Source: Cellulomonas denverensis
GTDB lineage: Bacteria > Actinomycetota > Actinomycetes > Actinomycetales > Cellulomonadaceae
Assembly (NCBI RefSeq): GCF_012396125.1
Contig: NZ_JAAXOX010000004.1
Span: 62,001-126,000 of the forward strand
Length of the DNA stretch: 64,000 bases
Reading direction: 5' to 3'
The notes under the pieces are model-generated. The model did no database searches, was not told where the DNA came from, and was given only the letters and a program-made list of their open reading frames with translations. Below are positions 19,811-28,970 of this stretch, piece after piece. Position numbers and translations under genes: made by a program. Numbering within the stretch: position 1 is the first letter of the stretch; each line of letters begins with the position of its first letter.

Positions 19811-20818
19811 TCAGTTCGCCCCCGAGAAGTCCTTGCGCCGCGCGACGATCGCGCGGGCGGCCATGTTCACGGCCAGGGTGATCACGAACAGCGCCAGGCC
19901 GGTGGCAATCAGCGTGGCCACCCCGGTCTGGTTCGCCTCCGGGAACTGGGCGGCGATGTTCGCGGCGATGGTCTGCTGCTTGCCGGCCACCAGGAGCTGG
20001 AACGAGTAGGTGAAGCCGGGCGACAGGATCATCAGCACCGCCATCGTCTCGCCCAGCGCCCGGCCGAGGCCGAGCATCGCGCCGGAGATGATCCCGGAGC
20101 GGGAGAACGGCAGCACCGCCATCCGGACCATCTCCCAGCGGGTGGCACCCAGGGCCAGCGCCGCCTCCTCGTGCAGCCGGGGCGTCTGCAGGAACACCTC
20201 CCGGCAGATCGCGGTGATGATCGGCAGGATCATCACCGCCAGCACCACCGCCACGGTCATCATCACCCGGCCGGTGGGCGAGACGGCGCCGCTGAACAGC
20301 GGGAACCAGCCCAGCCAGCGGCCGAGGAACTCCCACACCGGCTGGATCACCGGGCTGAGCACCAGGCCGCCCCACAGGCCGTAGACCACCGACGGGATCG
20401 CGGCCAGCAGGTCCACCACGTAGCCCAGGGCGGTCGCCAGCCGGCGGGGCGCGTAGTGCGAGATGAACAGGCCGATCCCGATCGCCAGCGGGGTCGCGAT
20501 CACCAGCGCCAGGCCGGCGGCCAGCAGCGAGCCGAAGACCATCGGCCCGATGAAGCCCAGCAGGCTGGTGTCGTCCGGGAACCAGCTGATCTTGTCGGCC
20601 AGGTCGGACGGGTCGGCGGTGATCGCCGGCATCGCCCGCATCACCAGGAAGATGGTGACCGCGGCCAGGATGCCCAGGATCAGGATGCCGGCGCCGGTGG
20701 ACACCCACCGGAACACGCGGCTGGCGCCCCGGTCCGATCGGGTCTGCCGCAGGCGGCGCGCGGTTCGGCCGGTGGGCGGGGCGTCGGGGGCGACGGTCCC
20801 GGACTGGGTGCTGGTCAC
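19811..20818 (-). CDS. pstC: phosphate ABC transporter permease PstC
   Basis: A permease of about 335 residues with six to seven membrane segments. The coupling loop reads LHEEAALALGATRWEMVR, and AAIPSVVYGLWG is the PstC signature. Two GTG starts are possible, and 20816-20818 is preferred because GGAG lies 5 nt upstream, while 20848 would add ten residues without a ribosome site. It follows pstS after two tandem hairpins (20855-20931) and is immediately followed by pstA. Confidence 0.96.
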   Translation of the reverse strand: MTSTQSGTVAPDAPPTGRTARRLRQTRSDRGASRVFRWVSTGAGILILGILAAVTIFLVMRAMPAITADPSDLADKISWFPDDTSLLGFIGPMVFGSLLAAGLALVIATPLAIGIGLFISHYAPRRLATALGYVVDLLAAIPSVVYGLWGGLVLSPVIQPVWEFLGRWLGWFPLFSGAVSPTGRVMMTVAVVLAVMILPIITAICREVFLQTPRLHEEAALALGATRWEMVRMAVLPFSRSGIISGAMLGLGRALGETMAVLMILSPGFTYSFQLLVAGKQQTIAANIAAQFPEANQTGVATLIATGLALFVITLAVNMAARAIVARRKDFSGAN

Positions 20819-20854
20819 TCGTTCTCCACTGGTGGCAGGGGCGTTCACACCGAT

Positions 20855-20931
20855 GGCCGGTCCGCCTGCACGGGGCAGGAGGACCGGCCGGCGATGGCGG
20901 ATCCGGCCCGTCGTGGCACCGGATCCGCCAT
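20855..20931 (-). terminator. tandem hairpins between pstS and pstC (attenuator-like)
   Basis: Hairpin 1 has a perfect 13-bp stem, 20894-20906 with 20919-20931, and a 12-nt loop; it begins 5 nt after the pstS stop. Hairpin 2 pairs 20855-20863 with 20881-20889 and has an inner CCTGC/GCAGG stem. Both are followed by pstC on the same strand, so they probably act as a partial terminator or RNA 3'-end stabiliser that keeps pstS expressed above pstCAB (inference). Confidence 0.7.
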
Positions 20932-20935
20932 GACG

Positions 20936-22048
20936 TCAGGAGGCCAGGGTGATCGCGTCGATCGAGGCCTGCACGTCGGTCCGCAGCGCGTCGGAGATCG
21001 GGGCCGAGCCGGCGGCGGACTCCGAGGCGGCCTGACCCTCGGCCGAGGCGACGTAGGTCAGGAAGCCCTGCACCAGGTCCACGTCGTCCTGGGAGTCGTA
21101 GGCCTGGCACGCGACCAGGTACGACACCAGGATCATCGGGTAGGCACCGGCCTCGGTGGTCTCGCGGTCGATGTCGATCACGATGTCACCGTCGGCGCGC
21201 GAGTCGTCCCGCGGGGAGGCGTCCAGCGCGGTGGCGGCACCCTCCTCGGACGGGGCCACCCAGTCGTCGCCGACCTGGATCGAGACCAGGCCCAGGTCGC
21301 CGGCCTTGGAGAAGTCCGCGTAGCCGATGGTGCCGTTGCCGCCCTGCACCGCCTGGATCAGGCCGGAGGTCTGCGCACCGGACTCGCCGCCGTCCAGCGG
21401 CCAGTCGCCGGAGGCCTCGTCGGCCCAGGCGCCACCGGACGCCTTGGCCAGGTAGTCGGTGAAGTTCTTGGTGGTGCCGGACTCGTCGGAGCGGTGCACC
21501 GGGGTGATCGCGGTGGCGGGCAGCTCGGCGTCCGGGTTCTCCGCGACGATCGCCGGGTCGTTCCAGGTGGTGATCGTGCCGTTGAAGATGTTCGCGATGG
21601 TGGCGGCGGACATGTTCAGGCTGTCCACGCCCTCCAGGTTGAACACGACCGCGATCGGGGAGACGTAGACCGGCAGGTCGACCGCGCCGGAGCCGAAGCA
21701 GCGGTCCTGCGCCTGGGTCAGCTCCTCCTCCTCCAGGGCGGAGTCGGTGCCGGCGAACTGGACCGAGCCGTCCAGGAACGCGGTGCGACCGCCGCCGGAG
21801 CCGACCGGGTCGTAGGAGACCGTCACATCCGGGTTCTGGCTCTGGAAGCCGGCACGCCAGGCCTCCATCGCCGACTCCTGGGACGAGGCACCCGAGCCGT
21901 TGAGCTCGCCGCTCAGGCTGCTGGTCTCACCCGAGCCGGAAGCGGCGGTGGTGTCCTCACCGGTGGGGTTGTCGGAGCCGCAGGCCGCCAGGGAGAGGGC
22001 CAGCACGCCGGCGAGGGCGAGCGCGCCCGTTCCGCGGTTCAGCTTCAC
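20936..22048 (-). CDS. pstS: phosphate-binding lipoprotein PstS
   Basis: A 370-residue extracytoplasmic binding protein of the phosphate importer. A signal peptide with lipobox LAAC (Cys at about residue 23) is followed by a Ser/Thr/Gly-rich spacer and the two-lobed domain. Phosphate-site signatures are GSGASSQ near 51, GSGGGR near 81, GTDSAL near 99 and RSDESGTTKNF near 186. The GTG at 22046-22048 has GGACGGA upstream. The promoter carries PHO boxes (22119-22158), so the gene should be induced by PhoP at low phosphate. Confidence 0.97.
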   Translation of the reverse strand: MKLNRGTGALALAGVLALSLAACGSDNPTGEDTTAASGSGETSSLSGELNGSGASSQESAMEAWRAGFQSQNPDVTVSYDPVGSGGGRTAFLDGSVQFAGTDSALEEEELTQAQDRCFGSGAVDLPVYVSPIAVVFNLEGVDSLNMSAATIANIFNGTITTWNDPAIVAENPDAELPATAITPVHRSDESGTTKNFTDYLAKASGGAWADEASGDWPLDGGESGAQTSGLIQAVQGGNGTIGYADFSKAGDLGLVSIQVGDDWVAPSEEGAATALDASPRDDSRADGDIVIDIDRETTEAGAYPMILVSYLVACQAYDSQDDVDLVQGFLTYVASAEGQAASESAAGSAPISDALRTDVQASIDAITLAS

Positions 22049-22118
22049 AGTGTTCCGTCCTGTCGTGGTCCGCGCGCACCCTGATAGTGCGCGACCGAGG
22101 ACGACGGTAGGAGCGTCA

Positions 22119-22158
22119 GGTGACCGGTCATCCGTCACCGGGTGAACCCCGGGTGAAC
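22119..22158 (-). promoter_or_regulatory. PHO box (PhoP operator) and promoter of pstS
   Basis: On the minus strand GTTCACC occurs at 22152-22158 and 22141-22147, exactly 11 bp apart, and a near copy GGTCACC lies at 22119-22125, two further periods away, with a degenerate unit between. This matches the 11-bp direct-repeat PHO box known from Streptomyces. The likely -10 is TACCGT (22104-22109), with the -35 inside the repeats. Confidence 0.85.
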
Positions 22159-22178
22159 GACGGTGCAACACTCGGGTC

Positions 22179-22898
22179 TCAGGCGGTGACCCGGCTGTCG
22201 TCGTTGAGCTTGTAGCCCAGCCCGCGCACGGTCAGCAGCAGCACCGGGTTGCCCGGGTCCGGCTCGATCTTGGCCCGGACCCGCTTGACGTGGACGTCCA
22301 GGGTCTTGGTGTCCCCCACGTAGTCGGTGCCCCAGACCCGGTCGATCAGCTGCGCCCGGGTCAGCACCCGGCCGGCGTTGCGCAGCAGCAGCTCCAGCAG
22401 CTCGAACTCCTTGAGCGGGAAGGCCACCGGCTGGCCGTTCACCGTGACCACGTGCCGCTCGACGTCCATCCGCACCGGCCCGGACACCAGGACGTGGTCG
22501 TCGTCGTCCTCCTCCTCACCGGCGGGGGCGGCACCGGTGACCCGGCGGCGCAGCACCGCCCGCACCCGGGCCAGCAGCTCCCGGGACGAGTACGGCTTGG
22601 TGACGTAGTCGTCGGCGCCCAGTTCCAGCCCGACCACCTTGTCGATCTCGGAGTCCTTGGCGGTCAGCATGATCACCGGCACATCCGAGCTCTGCCGGAT
22701 GTGGCGGCAGACCTCGGTGCCGGAGATGCCGGGCAGCATCAGGTCGAGCAGCACCAGGTCCGCGCCCTCGGCGTCGAAGCGCTCGACCGCCTCGGTGCCG
22801 GTGGCGGCCGTGGAGACCTGGTAGCCCTCCCGGGTCAGCAGGTAGGCCAGCGGGTCGCGGTAGGACTCCTCGTCCTCGACGAGCAGGATGCGGGTCAC
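22179..22898 (-). CDS. phoP: phosphate-response regulator (PhoP/RegX3)
   Basis: A 239-residue OmpR/PhoB-family response regulator. The receiver domain (1-115) has acidic pocket Glu8/Asp9, phosphoacceptor Asp52, Thr79 and Lys101. A Glu/Asp-rich linker (about 125-135) leads to the C-terminal winged-helix domain (about 140-235) with LKEFELLELLLRN and the recognition helix TLDVHVKRVRAKI. It binds GTTCACC repeats in relatives. The GTG start overlaps the phoR stop by 4 nt, and the gene lies just upstream of the pstS promoter. Confidence 0.96.
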   Translation of the reverse strand: MTRILLVEDEESYRDPLAYLLTREGYQVSTAATGTEAVERFDAEGADLVLLDLMLPGISGTEVCRHIRQSSDVPVIMLTAKDSEIDKVVGLELGADDYVTKPYSSRELLARVRAVLRRRVTGAAPAGEEEDDDDHVLVSGPVRMDVERHVVTVNGQPVAFPLKEFELLELLLRNAGRVLTRAQLIDRVWGTDYVGDTKTLDVHVKRVRAKIEPDPGNPVLLLTVRGLGYKLNDDSRVTA

Positions 22899-24085
22899 AG
22901 GGTCAGGCCTTTCGGGTCGCTGTCGAGCGCCCGCTGGTGGGCCTCGACTTCCTCGGCGGAGGCCGCCTTGGGCAGGCGGAGGGTGAAGGTGGAACCGCGG
23001 CCGGGCTGGGACCAGACCTGGACGTCACCGCCGTGGTCGGCCGCGACGTGCTTGACGATGGACAGGCCGAGCCCGGTGCCGCCGGTCTCCCGGCTGCGGG
23101 CCGGGTCCACCCGGTAGAACCGTTCGAAGACCCGGTCCTGCTCCTCGGCCGGGATGCCGATGCCCTGGTCCACGACGGCGATCTCCACCAGCCCGTCCTG
23201 GGCGCGCACCCCGACCCCGACATGGGTGCCGGGCGGGGAGTAGGAGACCGCGTTGTCCAACAGGTTGCGCACCGCCTGGACCAGCATGGTCGGGTCGCCG
23301 AACACCTGGGCACCGCTCTGCCCGCCGACGTCCAGGTCGATCTGCTTGGCCAGTGCCCCGGTCCGGGCGCGGTCCACCGCCTCGGCGATCACCGCGTCCA
23401 CGTCGATCACCTGGATCTCCTGCAGCGCACCGGCCACCTGCAACCGGGACAGTTCCAGGATCTCGTGCACCAGGGCGGACAGCCGCTGGGACTCGGCGAT
23501 CATCCGGCCGGCGAACCGGCGGACCGCCTCCGGGTCGTCCGCGGCGTCCTGGACCGTCTCGGCCAGCAGCGAGATCGCGCCGACCGGGGTCTTCAGCTCG
23601 TGGGATACGTTCACCACGAAGTCGCGGCGGATCGCCTCCAGCCGGCGGGCCTGGGTGCGGTCCTCGGCCAGGACCAGCAGCTGCCCGGGGCCGAGCTGGG
23701 CGACCCGGACCTGCAACATGATCGTGCCGGGGCCGAGCGGGCCGCGGGGCAGCTCCAGTTCCTCGTCCCGGATCACCCCGGTGCGCCGGACGTCCTCGAT
23801 CAGCTCCCGGATCGCGGCGTGCACGATCTGGCCGTCCCGCACCACCCCGTAGGCGTAGGCGGGCGGGCTGGCCCGGATCACCTGGTCGTCGTCGCCGAGC
23901 ACCACGGCCGCCGAGCGCAGCACGGCCAGCACCCGGACCAGCCCGTCGTCCAGCACCAGCTCGGGTCGTTCGGGCACGGTGCGCTGGGCGCGCTCGCTCC
24001 ACCGGAACGCCAGCGTCGCCCCCACACCGACCACGAGTCCCAGACCCCCGGCGGCGAGCATCATCAGCCCTGTCAGCCCCTCCAC
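22895..24085 (-). CDS. phoR: phosphate-sensing histidine kinase (PhoR/SenX3)
   Basis: A 396-residue membrane kinase. A single N-terminal membrane segment (about 8-28) is followed by a PAS-like region (about 45-145), the HisKA dimerisation domain with phosphorylated His162 in NVSHELKTP, and the HATPase domain with N box NLLDNAVSYSP, G1 DQGIGI and G2 GTGLGLSIV. It lacks a large external domain, as in SenX3, which senses through the Pst-PhoU complex. GTG 24083-24085 was chosen because TACGCT lies exactly 6 nt upstream (24092-24097), suggesting a leaderless start. It is divergent from phoU across four PHO heptamers. Confidence 0.94.
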   Translation of the reverse strand: MEGLTGLMMLAAGGLGLVVGVGATLAFRWSERAQRTVPERPELVLDDGLVRVLAVLRSAAVVLGDDDQVIRASPPAYAYGVVRDGQIVHAAIRELIEDVRRTGVIRDEELELPRGPLGPGTIMLQVRVAQLGPGQLLVLAEDRTQARRLEAIRRDFVVNVSHELKTPVGAISLLAETVQDAADDPEAVRRFAGRMIAESQRLSALVHEILELSRLQVAGALQEIQVIDVDAVIAEAVDRARTGALAKQIDLDVGGQSGAQVFGDPTMLVQAVRNLLDNAVSYSPPGTHVGVGVRAQDGLVEIAVVDQGIGIPAEEQDRVFERFYRVDPARSRETGGTGLGLSIVKHVAADHGGDVQVWSQPGRGSTFTLRLPKAASAEEVEAHQRALDSDPKGLTL

Positions 24086-24157
24086 GCCGTCAGCGTACGG
24101 CCGCCCAGGACCGGGATCGCGCCCTCGACGCATGATCCCGGGGCGAGGACGATGAGT

Positions 24158-24208
24158 GTTCACCGGCGTTCACCGCGCGGCGACGTGGCGTTCACCCAGC
24201 AGTTCACC
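24158..24208. promoter_or_regulatory. PHO-box cluster between phoR and phoU
   Basis: Four exact GTTCACC heptamers lie at 24158, 24168, 24190 and 24202 on the plus strand. The spacings are 10, 22 and 12 bp, adding to 44 (four helical-register periods of 11). The site lies in the divergent phoRP/phoU promoter, the same place as in Streptomyces, and should allow PhoP autoregulation. Confidence 0.85.
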
Positions 24209-24275
24209 TCCGCATGGAAGCGTGGGGGCCGGTCTGCGCACGGACGTGCGCGCGCATGAAGGAGAGGACGCACGT

Positions 24276-24938
24276 ATGCGGGAGATCTTCGACGCCGAGC
24301 TCAAGCAGCTCGGCGACGATCTGGTGGCGATGAGCCGCCGGGTGGAGCACGCCATCACCGCAGCCGGGGAGGCGCTGGCCCGCCAGGACCTGACCCTGGC
24401 CGAGTCCGTGATCGCCGACGACCTGGCGATCGACGCCCTGGAGCGCGACCTGGACGAGCGGTGCGTGCTGCTGCTGGCCCAGCAGCAGCCGGTGGCCACC
24501 GACCTGCGGGTGGTGGTCTCCGCGCTGCGGATGAGCGCCACCCTGGAGCGGATGGGCGATCTGGCCCGGCACGTGGCGCAGGTGGCCCGGCGCAGCTACC
24601 CGCACCCGGCGGTGGACCCGGCACTGGCCGCGGTGTTCGCCGAGATGAACGAGGCCGCGGTCCGGGTGGCCGCCAAGACCACCGAGGTGCTGCACAGCCA
24701 CGACCTGGAGGTGGCCGCCGCGATCCTGGCGGAGGACGACCGGCTGGACCACCTGCACGAGGAGACGTTCCGGGTGCTGCTCGGCTCCGGCTGGACCGGG
24801 ACCCCGCAGCAGACCGTCGACGTCACGCTGCTCGGCCGGTACTACGAGCGGTTCGGCGACCACGCGGTGTCGATCGCCAAGCGGATCACCTTCCTGGTGA
24901 CCGGCGACTTCGCCGGGGACCCCAGCGCCGCGCACTGA
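24276..24938 (+). CDS. phoU: phosphate signalling protein PhoU
   Basis: A 220-residue cytoplasmic protein made of two three-helix PhoU repeats (about 1-115 and 116-215). The metal-cluster motif E-x3-D appears as ERMGDLARH near residue 92 and as YERFGDHAVSIAKRI near 190. It links the Pst transporter to the PhoR kinase and damps the response when phosphate is plentiful. GGAGAGG at 24261-24267 precedes the ATG by 8 nt. It ends at a bidirectional terminator shared with gpmA. Confidence 0.96.
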   Translation: MREIFDAELKQLGDDLVAMSRRVEHAITAAGEALARQDLTLAESVIADDLAIDALERDLDERCVLLLAQQQPVATDLRVVVSALRMSATLERMGDLARHVAQVARRSYPHPAVDPALAAVFAEMNEAAVRVAAKTTEVLHSHDLEVAAAILAEDDRLDHLHEETFRVLLGSGWTGTPQQTVDVTLLGRYYERFGDHAVSIAKRITFLVTGDFAGDPSAAH

Positions 24939-24948
24939 CCCCGGACAT

Positions 24949-24985
24949 GACGAAGGCCCGGTCCGATGCGGACCGGGCCTTCGTC
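24949..24985. terminator. bidirectional terminator between phoU and gpmA
   Basis: A perfect 16-bp stem (24949-24964 with 24970-24985) closes a GATGC loop between convergent genes. Confidence 0.9.
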
Positions 24986-24992
24986 GTGGGTG

Positions 24993-25733
24993 TCAGCGAC
25001 CCTGGTTGGCGACGGCCTTGATCGCCTCCGCCGCGGCCTCCGGGTCGAGGTAGGTGCCGCCCGGGTTGGTGGGCTTCAGCGTCTCCTCGTCCAGGTGGTA
25101 CACCAGCGGGATGCCGGTCGGGATGTTGATCCCGGCGATGGTGTCGTCGTCCACGTCGTCCAGGTACTTCACGATGGCGCGGATCGAGTTGCCGTGCGCG
25201 GCGACCAGGACGGTCTTGCCGTCCTTGAGGTCCGGCACGATGTCGGAGTTCCAGTACGGCAGGGCACGGTCGAGCACCTGCTTGAGCGCCTCGGCGCGCG
25301 GGATCGGCTCACCGGCGTAGCGCGGGTCGGAGTCCTGGGAGAACTCGGAGCCCAGCTCGATGTCCGGCGGCGGCACGTCGTAGGACCGGCGCCAGAGCAT
25401 GAACTGCTCCTCGCCGAACTCGGCCAGGGTCTGCTTCTTGTCCTTGCCCTGCAGCGCGCCGTAGTGACGCTCGTTCAGGCGCCAGGAGCGCTTGACCGGG
25501 ATCCAGAGCCGGTCGGCGGTGTCCAGCGCGTAGTTCGCGGTGGTGATCGCGCGGCGCAGCAGCGAGGTGTGCACGACGTCCGGCAGCACGCCGGCATCAG
25601 TCAGCAGGGTGCCGCCGCGCTTGGCCTCGGCGACGCCCTTCTCCGACAGGGCCACGTCCACCCAGCCGGTGAACAGGTTCTTGGCGTTCCATTCGCTCTC
25701 GCCGTGGCGGAGCAGCACCAGGGTGTAGGTCAT
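24993..25733 (-). CDS. gpmA: 2,3-bisphosphoglycerate-dependent phosphoglycerate mutase
   Basis: A 246-residue glycolytic enzyme interconverting 3- and 2-phosphoglycerate. The phosphohistidine motif LRHGESEWN puts the catalytic histidine at residue 10. [10 protein letters not shown] supplies the acid/base Glu, and the second His is in [13 protein letters not shown] near 181. Full length for GpmA (about 248). The start ATG 25731-25733 begins the conserved [11 protein letters not shown] strand. Gene order gpmA next to phoU and mshA is common in actinobacteria. Confidence 0.97.
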   Translation of the reverse strand: MTYTLVLLRHGESEWNAKNLFTGWVDVALSEKGVAEAKRGGTLLTDAGVLPDVVHTSLLRRAITTANYALDTADRLWIPVKRSWRLNERHYGALQGKDKKQTLAEFGEEQFMLWRRSYDVPPPDIELGSEFSQDSDPRYAGEPIPRAEALKQVLDRALPYWNSDIVPDLKDGKTVLVAAHGNSIRAIVKYLDDVDDDTIAGINIPTGIPLVYHLDEETLKPTNPGGTYLDPEAAAEAIKAVANQGR

Positions 25734-25821
25734 GGGTCCCATCCTGCCGCACACCGCGGCGAAGCGTCGGGGGACGTTCGACCCGCGGAACAGCCGCGGC
25801 CGGTGCGGTGTTCGCAGCGGT

Positions 25822-26262
25822 ATGGCTATCACAGGCGAGTACGAGCCCAGCCCGCAGGCGTGGGTCCGCGACCAGGTCGAGACGATCGAGCGTTCCGGTG
25901 GCACCGAGGGCACCGAACTGCGTGGCATGCCGGTGGTCGTGGTGACCATGCTGGGCGCCAAGAGCGGCAAGGTGCGCAAGATCCCGGTGATGCGGGTGGA
26001 GCACGACGGGGTGTACGCGGTGGTCGCTTCCCTCGGCGGCGCGCCGAAGAACCCGGGCTGGTACGCCAACCTGGTCGCGCACCCGGAGATCGACCTCCAG
26101 GACGGTCCGCACAAGGCGTCCTACCGGGTCCGGGAGATCGAGGGCGACGAGCGGGCGCTGTGGTGGGAGCGGGCGGTCGCCGCCTACCCCGACTACGCGG
26201 ACTACCAGACCAAGACCGACCGGGTGATCCCGGTGTTCCTGGCGGAGCCGATCCAGGACTGA
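25822..26262 (+). CDS. deazaflavin-dependent nitroreductase-family protein
   Basis: A 146-residue protein of the Ddn/F420H2-dependent oxidoreductase family (split beta-barrel). It shows the family core [21 protein letters not shown], in which the Ser-Gly-Lys-Arg/Lys part contacts the F420 phosphate, and later [17 protein letters not shown] and the C-terminal [12 protein letters not shown]. Such proteins reduce nitro compounds, enones or quinones with F420H2, though some bind other flavins. The substrate is unknown. ATG 25822 starts the conserved part; the upstream ribosome site is poor. Confidence 0.9.
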   Translation: MAITGEYEPSPQAWVRDQVETIERSGGTEGTELRGMPVVVVTMLGAKSGKVRKIPVMRVEHDGVYAVVASLGGAPKNPGWYANLVAHPEIDLQDGPHKASYRVREIEGDERALWWERAVAAYPDYADYQTKTDRVIPVFLAEPIQD

Positions 26263-26269
26263 CGCCGGC

Positions 26270-27532
26270 TCAGGCCCGGCGGTGCTGGGCGGCCAGGGCG
26301 TACACCTTGAGCACCTGCTCGGCGGTGGCGTCCCAGCCGTAGCCCGCCGCCACCCGCCGGGCCGCCCGGCGCCAGTCGGTGCGCACCGCCGGGTCGGCCA
26401 GCAGCGCGGCGATCGCGTCCGCCCAGCGCGCCGGGTCGTGCCCGCGCACCTGCCGGCCGGAGATCCCGTCCGCGACCACCGAGCGCAGCCCGCCCACCGC
26501 GGTGGCCACCACCGGGGTGCCGGCCGCCTGCGCCTCCACCGCGACCAGCCCGAAGGACTCGCTGCGGGACGGCATCGCCACCAGATCGGCGGCGCCCAGC
26601 CAGCGGGCCAGCACCGGACGGGCCACCGGCGGCCGGAACCACACCTGGTCCGACACTCCGCAGGCCTCGGCCAGCGCGCGCAGGTCGCGCAGCGCGCCCG
26701 GCCGCCCGGAGGGGCCACCGAGCACCACCAGCAGCGGCACCGGCCGGCCCTGGGCCCGCAGCACGCCGAGCGCCCGGACCAGCACGTCCGGCGCCTTGAG
26801 CGGCTGCACCCGGCCGGCGAACAGCAACACGTCCCGGTCGGTGGGCAGCCCGAGCTCGCGCCGCCAGGCCATCCGCTCGGCCTCGTCCCGGGCTGGGGTG
26901 AAGGTGCGCAGGTCCACGCCGGGGGCGACCACGTGCACGGTGGCCGGGTCGGCGTCGTAGAGCTCGACCAGCTCGTGTGCCTCCTCCGCGGTGTTCGCGA
27001 TCAGCGCGTCCGCGGCGGCGACCACCTGCTCCTCACCGATCTCCCGGCCGGGCGGCTCCGGGGTGTCGTCCGGGGCCAGGGTGGCGTTCTTGACCCGGGC
27101 CAGGGTGTGCATGGTCGCCACCATCGGCACGTCCCAGCGCTCGGCGGCCAGCCAGCCGACCTGGCCGGACAGCCAGTAGTGCGCGTGCACCACGTCGAAC
27201 CAGCCCGCCGGGCGGTGCGCTCCGGACCGCAGCACCCCGGCGGTCATCGCGCACAGCTGACCGGGCAGGTCGTTCTTGTCCAGGCCCTCGTACGGGCCGG
27301 CCAGCACGTGGTGCACCAGCACCCGCTCGTCGTCGCCGTCCAGCGGCACGGTGTCCGGCTGGGTGGAGCTGGTGGCCCGGGTGTAGATCTCCACCGTGGC
27401 GCCCCGGCGGGCCAGTGCCCGGGACAGTTCGGCGATGTAGACGTTCATCCCGCCGGCGTCACCGGTGCCGGGCTGGTCCAGGGGCGAGGTGTGCACGCTC
27501 AGCATGGCGATGCGCTGGCGGTGCGTGGACAC
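26270..27532 (-). CDS. mshA: D-inositol-3-phosphate glycosyltransferase (mycothiol synthesis)
   Basis: A GT-B fold, family 4 glycosyltransferase of about 420 residues that joins UDP-GlcNAc to inositol-3-phosphate, the first step of mycothiol synthesis. Motifs are [11 protein letters not shown] near the N-terminus, [11 protein letters not shown], a [10 protein letters not shown] segment, [15 protein letters not shown] and the donor-site [26 protein letters not shown] 27530-27532 is preferred (AGGGAG 5-6 nt upstream), and the GTG two codons earlier is possible. Convergent with the Ddn-like gene. Confidence 0.96.
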   Translation of the reverse strand: MSTHRQRIAMLSVHTSPLDQPGTGDAGGMNVYIAELSRALARRGATVEIYTRATSSTQPDTVPLDGDDERVLVHHVLAGPYEGLDKNDLPGQLCAMTAGVLRSGAHRPAGWFDVVHAHYWLSGQVGWLAAERWDVPMVATMHTLARVKNATLAPDDTPEPPGREIGEEQVVAAADALIANTAEEAHELVELYDADPATVHVVAPGVDLRTFTPARDEAERMAWRRELGLPTDRDVLLFAGRVQPLKAPDVLVRALGVLRAQGRPVPLLVVLGGPSGRPGALRDLRALAEACGVSDQVWFRPPVARPVLARWLGAADLVAMPSRSESFGLVAVEAQAAGTPVVATAVGGLRSVVADGISGRQVRGHDPARWADAIAALLADPAVRTDWRRAARRVAAGYGWDATAEQVLKVYALAAQHRRA

Positions 27533-27581
27533 GGGCACTCCCTGGGACGACGACGGACGCGGGCCATTCTGCCCGGGAGGT

Positions 27582-28970
27582 TCAACCCGCCGTGCGGAAA
27601 CTCTGTTCCAGTTCCTCCAGCGACCGGTTCCGGGTCTCCGGCAGCACGAACCGGACGAAGCACCAGGCCAGCACGTTCACCGCGGCGAATCCGGCGAAGG
27701 TGGCGGTGATCCCGGCGGCCGAGACGATCGACGGGAAGAAGCCGCTGATCAGCGCGTTCGACGTCCAGTTGAAGAACACGCACAGCCCGATCGCGAAGCC
27801 GCGCAGCCGCAGCGGGAACAGTTCGGCCAGCACCACCCAGCACAGCAGGCCGACCGACGCCTGGTTGAAGAAGACGAACAGCACCAGGAACACGGTCACC
27901 GCCACCGACCGGCCGGTGCCGTCCGGGATCAGCGCCGAGCACAGCGCCACCGCCAGGTGGCTGAACACCACCCCGGCCAGGCCGAGCATCATGATCGTGC
28001 GCCGGTCCAGCCGGTCGATGATCGCCAGCGCCACCAGCATCCCGATCACCGAGAACACGCCGTTCAGCACGTTGGTCATCAGGGCGACGTCGCCGCTGAA
28101 CCCGGTGCGGCGCAGCAGCTGGGTGCCGTAGTACATCACCGCGTTGATGCCGCCGGTCTGGTTGATCACCGCGACGCCGATCCCGATCAGCACCAGGCGG
28201 CGCACCCAGCCCAGCCGCAGATCGGCCCAGCCGGCCCGCGCCTGGTGCCGCTCGGCGTCGACCAGCGCGCGGATCTCGGCCAGCTCGTTCCGGGCCCGGT
28301 CGCCCTCGCGGACCTGGCCCAGCACCGCGAGCGCCTCGTCGTCCCTGCCGCGGGCCACCAGCCAGCGCGGGGACTCGGGCATCCGCAGCATCCCGGCGAA
28401 CAGCACGATCGCCGGCAGCGCCTGGATCGCCAGCATCGCCCGCCACACCCCGGCGTGTTCACCCCAGAGGGTGCCGATCACCGCATTGATCGTGAACGCG
28501 GCGAGCTGGCCGATCACGATCGCGATCTCGTTCCGCCCGGTCAGCGCGCCGCGCCGCTCGGTGGGGGCGAGCTCGGCCAGGTAGACCGGCACGGTGACCG
28601 AGGCGCCGCCGACCGCGAGGCCGAGCAGGAACCGCATCGCCAGCATGAACGCCAGGCCGGGCGCCAGCACCGACCCGACCGCCCCGGCGAAGAACAGCGT
28701 CGCCAGCACCAGCAGCGTGCGCCGGCGGCCCAGCGCGTCGGCCAGCCGCCCGGCCCCGACCGCCCCGAGCGCGGCGCCGACCAGCAGGCTGGCGGTGACC
28801 ACACCCTCGGCCGAGGTGCTCAGCCCGAGGTCGGCGGACATCGGGTCCAGGGCGCCGTTGATCACGCCGGTGTCGTAGCCGAACAGCAGGCCGCCGGCGG
28901 TGGCGATCAGCGCGATCCGGCCCAGGCGCTGCTGGGCGGAGCGGGCGGTGGTGGAGCGGGCGGTGGTCAT
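27582..28970 (-). CDS. sugar-porter MFS transporter, likely xylose or inositol importer
   Basis: A 462-residue major-facilitator protein of the sugar porter family with 12 predicted membrane segments. Hallmarks are [11 protein letters not shown] in the first helix, [11 protein letters not shown] in loop 2-3, [12 protein letters not shown] near residue 197 before the central loop, [14 protein letters not shown] in helix 7, and the C-terminal [13 protein letters not shown]. It overlaps the lactonase stop by 4 nt, and that gene follows xylR, so it sits in a xylR-lactonase-porter transcript divergent from xylAB. Xylose is therefore the best substrate guess. Inositol is an alternative because IolT is similar and mshA lies downstream. 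Confidence 0.9.
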   Translation of the reverse strand: MTTARSTTARSAQQRLGRIALIATAGGLLFGYDTGVINGALDPMSADLGLSTSAEGVVTASLLVGAALGAVGAGRLADALGRRRTLLVLATLFFAGAVGSVLAPGLAFMLAMRFLLGLAVGGASVTVPVYLAELAPTERRGALTGRNEIAIVIGQLAAFTINAVIGTLWGEHAGVWRAMLAIQALPAIVLFAGMLRMPESPRWLVARGRDDEALAVLGQVREGDRARNELAEIRALVDAERHQARAGWADLRLGWVRRLVLIGIGVAVINQTGGINAVMYYGTQLLRRTGFSGDVALMTNVLNGVFSVIGMLVALAIIDRLDRRTIMMLGLAGVVFSHLAVALCSALIPDGTGRSVAVTVFLVLFVFFNQASVGLLCWVVLAELFPLRLRGFAIGLCVFFNWTSNALISGFFPSIVSAAGITATFAGFAAVNVLAWCFVRFVLPETRNRSLEELEQSFRTAG

